DNA of 5,917 nucleotides. Source: Chloroflexota bacterium (GTDB lineage Bacteria > Chloroflexota > UBA5177 > JANWHV01). The stretch is from NCBI GenBank assembly GCA_025924845.1, contig JAICHN010000327.1, positions 1 to 5,917 of the forward strand, read 5' to 3'. The notes beneath the pieces were generated by a model. That model saw only the letters and a program-made list of their open reading frames with translations, did not search any database and was not told where the DNA came from. The position numbers and the translations under genes were made by a program. Position 1 is the stretch's first letter. Each line of letters opens with the position of its first letter. Below, in pieces: positions 1 through 4,979 of this stretch.

Positions 1-1650
1 CAGCTCGCCGGCGCGACAAACGGCGGCGAGCAGGCCGATCCGGCGCGTCTCCACGAGCGATTAGGCGATCTGCGCTTACTGGAAGGAGAGTACGAGGCGG
101 CGCGCGAGGACTTCGCGCGGGCCAGAGCGCTTGGCGGAAACGCGGAAGATCTGGCGTCGCTGTGGGTTAAGGAGGGGACCGCCTGGGAGAAGAGTTCGGA
201 CTACCACCGCGCCCTGGCGTCCTTCGACCGAGCGGAAGAGGCGATCGAGAGTGGCACCGCGGTTGAAGCCGGCGCGCGGCGGGCGCTTATTGCCGCTATC
301 GCGCTCCGCCGTGGCGACGTGCGGTTTCTACGCGGCGATCATGCGGACGCCCTGGACTCAGCAACCCTCGCTCTTCACTTGCTGGGCGAGGATGCCGAGC
401 ATGCCGACATCGCGCGCGCCCATAGCCTGATTGGCCGCGTCGCTTGTGTCCAGGGAGCCTACGACTCGGCAGAGGAACGGCATGGACGTGCGCCGGCTAT
501 ATTCGAACGGCTTGGTGATCCGGCGGGCGCCGCGCTCTGCTGGAATAACAAAGGTGCCGTGGCGTGGTACCGGTCCGATTATGATCGGGCGGAAGCATGT
601 TTTCGGCACAGTCTCGCCTTAAAGGAGCGGATCGGCGACCAGGACGGCATCGCGGGAGCCTGGAACAACCTGGGATTGATCGCGGCCAACCGCGGCGACA
701 TCGCAGAGGCGGAGGAGCGGCATCGGCGGGCGCTTGTCATCCAGGAGCGCACCGGTAATCAACACGCGGAGGCCAATTCGCTCAGCGCGCTTGGCCTGAT
801 GGCCTATCAACGCTGCGACTTTGCCGCGGCCGATGCCTACTTTACGCGATGCCTGCCGGTGTTCGAGCAGATCGCCGATCGTAGCGGCGTGGCGCACGTC
901 AAGCAAAGCCTTGGTCTGTCGGCGCTCGATCGCGGCGACTACACGGTCGCCGAGTGTCATGTTCAGGAAAGTCTCGGCCTCTATGAGCAGCTACGCGATC
1001 CGGCCGGGACCGCGCATCAACTGCTGAGAATGAGCGTGGTGGCCTGGGCGCGCGGTGATCTTCACACCGCCGCGGAGTGGCTGGAGCGGGCACGGCGCGC
1101 CGCCGAGGCGATCGCTTATGAACCGGTGTCTGCCGACGCGATGTTCAATCTCGGTCGCCTGGCCGGTGAACGGGGCGACTATCCGAGCGCCGGCTCCACG
1201 CTGCGGCAGGCCCACCGCATGATTCAGCTCGTCGGCGGAGTCGAGGAAGCACTTCTTACTATGCTGGAGTGTGTACATGTCTATTGCCTGGCTGGGCTGA
1301 CGCGGCGAGCCGCGCGCCTCTTCTCGGCCGTGGAACGTATCGTCGCCAAGCGAGGAGTTGGTCCCGCGATACTCAAGGCGGTACCCATGCGGGCGGAAGT
1401 GGCTCTGGCCCTGGCGAACCCCGATCGGGCGCTGGCCGCGGCGGAGCAGGCACTGGACCTCGCCCGTGGGCATGGTCAGCGCCGTGAAGAAGGACTGGCG
1501 CTTGTCCTGGCCGGCCGGGCGCACCTGGCTGCCGGCCGACTGGACCTAGCCGAACGGTGCCTGCGCGAGGGAGTGGAGGTTCTGGACGGCATTGGCTCGG
1601 CGCTGGAGTCGGCACGGGCTCGTGTTGCTCTGACCGAGGCTCGGGTGTAG
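1..1650 (+). CDS. TPR-repeat protein, C-terminal part (5' end outside window)
   Basis: The frame is open from the first base to a TAG at 1648-1650, giving 549 residues, so the true start lies upstream. An internal GTG at 319 begins the longest complete reading frame but falls in the middle of a repeat and is not a credible start. Nearly the whole segment is tetratricopeptide repeats, about 13 helical-hairpin units. From about residue 135 to 414 they keep an exact 40-residue register, with the small-residue position at 145, 185, 225, 265, 305 (Gly), 345 (Ser) and 385 (Gly). Typical pieces are WNNLGLIAANRGD and AEERHRRALVIQERTGNQ. The last three units (about 415-549) are more degenerate. TPR solenoids bind proteins or peptides and have no catalytic role. 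In high-GC bacteria such arrays are often the C-terminal half of large AAA/NB-ARC-type ATPase regulators or cyclase-like proteins, but no such domain is visible here, so the family is unassigned. No signal peptide or membrane segment is seen in the visible part. Confidence 0.9.
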   Translation, partial: QLAGATNGGEQADPARLHERLGDLRLLEGEYEAAREDFARARALGGNAEDLASLWVKEGTAWEKSSDYHRALASFDRAEEAIESGTAVEAGARRALIAAIALRRGDVRFLRGDHADALDSATLALHLLGEDAEHADIARAHSLIGRVACVQGAYDSAEERHGRAPAIFERLGDPAGAALCWNNKGAVAWYRSDYDRAEACFRHSLALKERIGDQDGIAGAWNNLGLIAANRGDIAEAEERHRRALVIQERTGNQHAEANSLSALGLMAYQRCDFAAADAYFTRCLPVFEQIADRSGVAHVKQSLGLSALDRGDYTVAECHVQESLGLYEQLRDPAGTAHQLLRMSVVAWARGDLHTAAEWLERARRAAEAIAYEPVSADAMFNLGRLAGERGDYPSAGSTLRQAHRMIQLVGGVEEALLTMLECVHVYCLAGLTRRAARLFSAVERIVAKRGVGPAILKAVPMRAEVALALANPDRALAAAEQALDLARGHGQRREEGLALVLAGRAHLAAGRLDLAERCLREGVEVLDGIGSALESARARVALTEARV

Positions 1651-1658
1651 GAGCATTT

Positions 1659-2498
1659 CTATTCACTTGGCGCGGGGACAAGCGCGCCGGCCCCTACATT
1701 GGCTGAAAGGGCGCGCAGAACCGCCTTCATGTGAAATGCGGTCAAGTGAGGATGTTTGCTCAAAATGCGGGCCGCCAGACCGGTAATGTGCGGCGCGGCA
1801 AAACTGTTTCCGGTGGTGGTGATGGTGCCGCCATTGAGCCAGGCCACCTGTACATCGATTCCGTGCGCGCCGAACTCGACCGGGGGACTTGGATTGTAGT
1901 AGATGAGATAGGGATCGGGTACGTCGTGCGAGGCGACCGAAATGACCGAGGCATAGACCGATGGGAAGCTGGGAACGGGCATATTGTTGGCGGCCGTGAC
2001 CAGGAGGACGCCGCGAAAGTAAGCAAGGTCGGCCAGTTCATGAAAGAGGGCGTAGAAGTCTTTCCGGGTGGTGCCGAGACTAAGATTACAGAGGTCCATC
2101 CCGTTTTCAATGGCCCAGCGCAGTCCGGCGGCGAAGACGATGCCCCGTCCGGTTAAGCCCGCTCCGAGCACCTTCACGCTGTACAGTTCGCACTTTGGAG
2201 CGACCGCTCGAATAATTCCCGCGCATGCCGTACCGTGGCCGTAGGAATCGTCGTGTGGAGCGGTTTCGTAGATCAGCCCATCGGCGCCCTCGGTGATCGC
2301 GACGTAGCCGGATACGCCGCCCACGGCCGGGTGGTCGGCCTCGATGCCGCTGTCAATCACGGCCACCTTGACGTTCTCCCCCTGGCACTCGCCCCAGGCC
2401 CAGTCGGCGGAAATCTCGTCGAGGAGAGGGAGCCGCGCCACCCTCGGCAGGAGGTCGGGCGCGAACGCATTGCTGTAGGCTGGGCGGCCGTCCGCCAT
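1659..2498 (-). CDS. S8 (subtilisin-like) serine peptidase, cytosolic, compact
   Basis: This 279-residue protein carries the full subtilase triad. Asp49 lies in VAVIDSGIEADHP, His88 in YGHGTACAG and Ser232 in TGNSFAAPHITG; the oxyanion Asn is in AANN (Asn171/172, most likely 172 by alignment to the usual AAGN). The NLSLGT strand (138-143) is also typical. The serine motif reads GNSFAAPH instead of the usual GTSMAAPH. There is no signal peptide, no membrane segment and no room for an inhibitor-like propeptide, because only about 40 residues precede the Asp strand. It is therefore expected to act inside the cell, probably on a specific protein or peptide. The ATG start overlaps the TGA of the upstream GAF gene by one base (TGATG) and has no good Shine-Dalgarno, so translation should depend on ribosomes finishing the GAF gene. 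The substrate is unknown. Processing of a signalling protein, or a leader-peptidase-type role, are both possible, but no precursor peptide gene is visible nearby. Confidence 0.93.
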   Translation of the reverse strand: MADGRPAYSNAFAPDLLPRVARLPLLDEISADWAWGECQGENVKVAVIDSGIEADHPAVGGVSGYVAITEGADGLIYETAPHDDSYGHGTACAGIIRAVAPKCELYSVKVLGAGLTGRGIVFAAGLRWAIENGMDLCNLSLGTTRKDFYALFHELADLAYFRGVLLVTAANNMPVPSFPSVYASVISVASHDVPDPYLIYYNPSPPVEFGAHGIDVQVAWLNGGTITTTGNSFAAPHITGLAARILSKHPHLTAFHMKAVLRALSANVGAGALVPAPSE

Positions 2499-3379
2499 CA
2501 GAGCCAGTCCAGCGAGGTGAGGCTATCCGGTTGAGAGTGCGCGTAGTCGCTGAACGCGCGCAGCACCGCTCGGCACAGGGCGTGCTCGCGTTCGCCGCGG
2601 CCGGCCACTTCCTGCACCATGCCGGCCAGTTCCAACGCTCGGACGAATCCGGCATCTTCCTGGGCGACCATCGCGGCGAACTCCCGAGCGTCCTGCTCAC
2701 GCGCCGCTCGTTCCGGGTCATCGGCGGGCAGAAAGGAACGGACGGCTTCACTAAGGAGGGCGCCGAGATTGCGATGCACTCGTGATTGTTCAATGGCCAC
2801 CGCCGCCAGATTGGCGAAGAGACCCAGGGCCGTGGTGTCACCGGCGCTGAACGACGGAGCGCCGATCTTGTCCAGCAGCTCCAGCACGCCGATCACCTCA
2901 TCGTTGTAGTGTAAGGGCACGCACAGGATACTCTTGGGCACGTACCCGACACTCTGGGCGATGTCCGAGGCTCGGCGCGGATCGGTATGGGCATCGGACA
3001 CCGCCATCGGCTGCCCGGTCACCGCGACCAAGCCGGCGATACCGTGCCCGAGCGGCACACGGAAGTGCTTGACCTCCGCCGCTTTCTGGCCGAGCGCTAC
3101 CTCAAAGATCAGTTCCTGGGCTTGCTGATCGATCAAGAACAGTGAGGCCGCGTCGGCGGCAATCACTTGCGCGGCGGTTTCCACGATCATTTCAAGCAGA
3201 CGGGTGTGAGTGACGGGCGTGGCGATCACTCCGGCCGCGCCGGCGCGGGTCAGGGCGCGGCGCAGATCGGCCGCGAACCGCTCACCTTCCAGGGCATGGC
3301 GCAGCCTCGCGTTCTCGCTCTGTAGGCGGGAAATGGCCGCCTCGGGCGCTTCGGCGCGATCCGCACTGTCCTCGTCCAT
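2498..3379 (-). CDS. GAF-domain sensor protein coupled to the S8 peptidase
   Basis: With the ATG at 3379 the protein has 293 residues. Residues about 13-45 form a charged helix likely to be coiled coil (ISRLQSENARLRHALEGE). Residues about 58-200 form a GAF domain: DAASLFLID (76-84), VPLGHGIAGLVAVTGQP (108-124), the Asp129-Arg135 segment DAHTDPR, SILCVPL (150-156), and VIGVLELLDKIGAPSFSAGD (162-181), which resembles the NK-F-DE signature with Asp170 in place of Asn. Residues about 205-293 are a helical tail with no recognised family. GAF domains bind small ligands such as cyclic nucleotides or haem, or mediate dimerisation; no output domain such as a kinase, cyclase or HTH is fused here. The one-base overlap with the S8 gene suggests that the protease is the partner or output, which is inference. 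A TTG at 3403 would add eight residues, but the ATG is preferred because GGAGG lies nine bases before it. Confidence 0.88.
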   Translation of the reverse strand: MDEDSADRAEAPEAAISRLQSENARLRHALEGERFAADLRRALTRAGAAGVIATPVTHTRLLEMIVETAAQVIAADAASLFLIDQQAQELIFEVALGQKAAEVKHFRVPLGHGIAGLVAVTGQPMAVSDAHTDPRRASDIAQSVGYVPKSILCVPLHYNDEVIGVLELLDKIGAPSFSAGDTTALGLFANLAAVAIEQSRVHRNLGALLSEAVRSFLPADDPERAAREQDAREFAAMVAQEDAGFVRALELAGMVQEVAGRGEREHALCRAVLRAFSDYAHSQPDSLTSLDWL

Positions 3380-3388
3380 TGACAGGGG

Positions 3389-3393
3389 CCTCC
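3389..3393 (-). promoter_or_regulatory. Shine-Dalgarno of the GAF gene
   Basis: On the minus strand GGAGG is followed nine bases later by the ATG at 3379. This is the best ribosome binding site in the gap after the MFS gene and decides the start in favour of ATG 3379 over the TTG codons at 3403 and 3400. Those two have only AAGGA very close in front of them (3 and 6 bases). Confidence 0.6.
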
Positions 3394-3404
3394 AATTCAA
3401 CAAC

Positions 3405-3418
3405 TATCCTTGAGGATA
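3405..3418 (-). repeat. Small inverted repeat upstream of the GAF gene
   Basis: TATCC-TTGA-GGATA is a perfect 5-bp stem with a 4-base loop in the 60-base gap between the MFS stop and the GAF start. On the minus strand it reads TATCCTCAAGGATA and its right half contains AAGGA. It could be a weak RNA hairpin or a small operator-like dyad. It is too short and has no following T-run, so it is not a terminator. It may be chance. Confidence 0.3.
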
Positions 3419-3439
3419 CCAAGCTAAGGGTGCTGGCGT

Positions 3440-4672
3440 TCAGGCGGCCGGCGGTCGCTCGGCCAGGGAAGCGGGCGCCCGGGCATGGCCGCGCAAGAAG
3501 AACAGCCAGAGCAGGAACACGCCGGCGCCCATGGAGGCGGCGCCGACCAGAAAGGCAGGGGTAAAACCGGCCCGTTGTTGCACCGCGCCACTCACCGCCG
3601 GGCCTAGACTGAAGCCGATGCTCCAGGTCACGGCATAAAGCCCGCTGATCGTGGCGCGTTGCTCGGCGGGAACGCTGGCCATGGCGAAGGCGTTGTAGAC
3701 GGGGTCGCCCATGCTGCGGAAGCCGTTCCGGGCCAGCTCGCCCGCCATCGCCCCTGCCTGCACGGGCGCGAGGGTGAGGAGCAGGATCGAAGGCGCGCCG
3801 CCCGCCTGGAGGAGAACGGCAGCGCGCGTCGTGCCCAGGCGATCGGCGACACGCGGGGCAAGCAGAACCAATACGCCGCCTATCAAGCCGCTGATCGTCA
3901 AGAACGTGCCCAAATCGGCGGGGCGCATCCCGAAGCGGAGCGTCAAATAGAGGCCGACAAATCCTGCCACCGATCCGCCCCCGCAGGTCAGCAGCATATC
4001 GGGACCGAGCAGGCGCGCATAGAGCCGGAAGTCGTACGGCGCTCGCTCACTCTTGGGCAGGCGGGTACGCGGCGCGTGGCGGAGCAAGGGGAGAGGAAGC
4101 GCTCCCAGGTAGCCGACCGCTACCACGGACAGCAGACCCCAGCGCAAAGGCCCCTCGCCGCGCGCCGATTCACCTAACAGGTGCGCGGCGAGGGCCACCA
4201 CCTGCCCGCCGAGCACGTAGCCGAGCGAGCCGGCGCCCCAGAGCAGAAACGAATTGACGGCGAACAGACGGACACGGCGCTCCAGAGTGGTGCTTTCGGC
4301 GAGCAGCGGGATGGCGCTGACCCAGTAGAGGGTGGCGACCACGCCGTTGGCCAGTGAGAACACGATGAGGAGAAGGGCGGAGTGGGTGATGGCGAGCCCA
4401 AGCACGGTAAGCGGGGTAATAAAGCCGGCGACCAGGAGGAGCGGACGGTGTCCAACCCGGTCGCCCAACATACCGATCGGCACGGCGGCGAGGAGGCTGC
4501 TGATCGCGGGGAGGGCATTGAGGAAACCGATAAATTGGCGGTCGTAGCCGGCGGCATAGAGATAGAGATTGAAGACGAGACCGAAGCCGGCAAGAGTAAG
4601 GCCCTTGGAGAGGGTGTACCAAAGCACAATACGTGTAGTGTGCCTGGCGTGGGGGCTAAGTGTGTCGGTCAT
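3440..4672 (-). CDS. MFS transporter, 12-TM type
   Basis: This 410-residue protein is of normal length for the major facilitator superfamily and would lie in the cytoplasmic membrane. Hydrophobic stretches occur at about 16-38, 48-68, 76-96, 100-124, 138-165, 177-197, 222-245, 254-272, 283-303, 305-330, 343-363 and 370-393, with a charged central loop at about 198-220. Motif A is clear between TM2 and TM3 (GMLGDRVGHR, 67-76), and a relic of it recurs between TM8 and TM9 (APRVADRLGTTR, 272-283). The predicted TM10 is unusually polar, with Glu312, Arg315, Arg319 and Asp323, and may contribute to substrate or proton handling. The substrate cannot be read from the sequence; exporter-like (drug or metabolite) and uptake roles both remain open. 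The ATG at 4672 has no obvious Shine-Dalgarno. The gene is divergent from the nucleoside hydrolase and lies 60 bases upstream of the GAF gene on the same strand, so it may be the first gene of an MFS-GAF-S8 operon. Confidence 0.92.
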   Translation of the reverse strand: MTDTLSPHARHTTRIVLWYTLSKGLTLAGFGLVFNLYLYAAGYDRQFIGFLNALPAISSLLAAVPIGMLGDRVGHRPLLLVAGFITPLTVLGLAITHSALLLIVFSLANGVVATLYWVSAIPLLAESTTLERRVRLFAVNSFLLWGAGSLGYVLGGQVVALAAHLLGESARGEGPLRWGLLSVVAVGYLGALPLPLLRHAPRTRLPKSERAPYDFRLYARLLGPDMLLTCGGGSVAGFVGLYLTLRFGMRPADLGTFLTISGLIGGVLVLLAPRVADRLGTTRAAVLLQAGGAPSILLLTLAPVQAGAMAGELARNGFRSMGDPVYNAFAMASVPAEQRATISGLYAVTWSIGFSLGPAVSGAVQQRAGFTPAFLVGAASMGAGVFLLWLFFLRGHARAPASLAERPPAA

Positions 4673-4738
4673 GGAAATGGGACCGAGGAGGCGCGTAGCA
4701 CTCGGCGTTCCCTACACATAACTAATGAATCCCACCAC

Positions 4739-4750
4739 GTGTATATCCAC
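4739..4750. promoter_or_regulatory. Possible operator dyad, GTGTATATCCAC
   Basis: This 12-base quasi-palindrome pairs at 10 of 12 positions with its own reverse complement and lies in the AT-rich part of the spacer, about 70 bases before the MFS start. Its size and centre resemble a site for a dimeric repressor, but no regulator gene is present in the window to match it. Chance remains possible. Confidence 0.2.
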
Positions 4751-4791
4751 ATAATCCTGAGCATACCAGGTGCCGTCGACGTGACAGTGTC

Positions 4792-4926
4792 TGATAGCGA
4801 ATCGCATATGATGCTGCCAGCGAAATCGATCCGGTGTTGACCCCACTGGGAGCGCGAGACGCTCGCGCTCCCAGGCGATTTTGCCGGCAGCACCAAATGT
4901 GAGCCCCCACCCGCGATTCGCTATCA
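4792..4926. repeat. Nested inverted-repeat element (REP/MITE-like)
   Basis: There are three concentric arm pairs. The outer pair is perfect over 14 bp (TGATAGCGAATCGC at 4792-4805; its complement at 4913-4926). The middle pair (4805-4828 with 4876-4899) matches at 20 of 24 positions, and one of its mismatches is a G-T wobble. The centre is a perfect 13-bp hairpin (4846-4874). Spacing is asymmetric: the right arm has 14 extra bases between outer and middle pairs, and the left has 17 unpaired bases (4829-4845) against one on the right. The mixture of perfect and decayed arms suggests either an old mobile palindromic element or two inverted copies of one unit. No transposase is encoded and no clear target-site duplication is seen at the ends. 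Confidence 0.75.
4846..4874. repeat. Perfect 13-bp GC-rich hairpin
   Basis: CTGGGAGCGCGAG, a 3-base loop (ACG), then CTCGCGCTCCCAG: a perfect 13-bp stem with 10 G-C pairs, at the centre of the larger inverted repeat. A transcript from either strand would fold into a very stable stem-loop. It lies between two divergent genes, so it is not placed to end either of them, and no proper T-run follows on either strand. A dispersed REP-type repeat core is the more likely reading. Confidence 0.85.
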
Positions 4927-4927
4927 T
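4922..4927 (+). promoter_or_regulatory. Possible -10 element for the nucleoside hydrolase
   Basis: TATCAT matches the sigma-70 -10 consensus at five of six positions and lies about 55 bases before the hydrolase start, at the right edge of the inverted repeat. The expected -35 position 17 bases upstream (GTGAGC, 4899-4904) matches at only three of six positions. This is therefore a weak candidate. Confidence 0.22.
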
Positions 4928-4963
4928 TCACCAGGAGTCGCGGTGTGGATCGCGCCGGTTAAA

Positions 4964-4969
4964 GAAAGG
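4964..4969 (+). promoter_or_regulatory. Shine-Dalgarno of the nucleoside hydrolase
   Basis: GAAAGG lies ten bases before the ATG at 4980. It is a moderate match at slightly long spacing. An in-frame TAG at 4977-4979 directly precedes the ATG, so no longer start is possible. Confidence 0.5.
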
Positions 4970-4979
4970 CTCACGGTAG

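Larger units (their letters stand above)
4673..4979. other. Divergent intergenic region (MFS / nucleoside hydrolase)
   Basis: This 307-base spacer separates two divergent genes and must hold both their promoters. It has three parts. The MFS-proximal part (about 4711-4765) is clearly richer in A/T than the surrounding DNA, contains CACGTG (4736-4741) and is the likely MFS promoter zone. The middle (4792-4926) is a nested inverted repeat. The right part (about 4927-4979) leads into the hydrolase and ends with its ribosome binding site. Short open frames on both strands cross the region, but they have no homology that I recognise and run through the repeat, so no gene is called. Confidence 0.7.

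Noticed and set aside
991..1524. Minus-strand open frame (177 codons) opposite the TPR gene
   Set aside because: It is antisense to a regular TPR array and has no recognisable fold; a codon-bias shadow.
1669..1688. GGCGCG / CGCGCC stem after the TPR stop as a terminator
   Set aside because: Only 6 bp, an 8-base loop, no T-run, and it lies within the S8 coding end; expected by chance in high-GC DNA.
1659..3379. Claim that the GAF-S8 pair is an antiphage system
   Set aside because: There is no nuclease, toxin, nucleotide cyclase or other defence marker in the window; a sensing or processing role is the most that can be said.
3659..4177. Long plus-strand open frame (172 codons) opposite the MFS gene
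   Set aside because: It lies wholly antisense to a clear 12-TM transporter, is Arg/Gln/Glu-rich without a recognisable domain, and is explained by the high-GC codon bias of the real gene.
4382..4840. Plus-strand open frame from inside the MFS gene into the spacer
   Set aside because: Its first two thirds are antisense to the MFS N-terminus and its end runs into the inverted repeat; low-complexity composition and no family resemblance.
4846..4874. Hairpin as a rho-independent terminator
   Set aside because: It lies between divergent genes, downstream of neither, and no proper T-run follows the stem on either strand (only a short TTTT a few bases later on the plus strand).
4669..4931. Overlapping short minus-strand open frames in the spacer
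   Set aside because: Three frames of about 70 codons compete in the same DNA and include the hairpin; none has a good ribosome binding site or a recognisable product, and none looks like a precursor peptide for the S8 protease.
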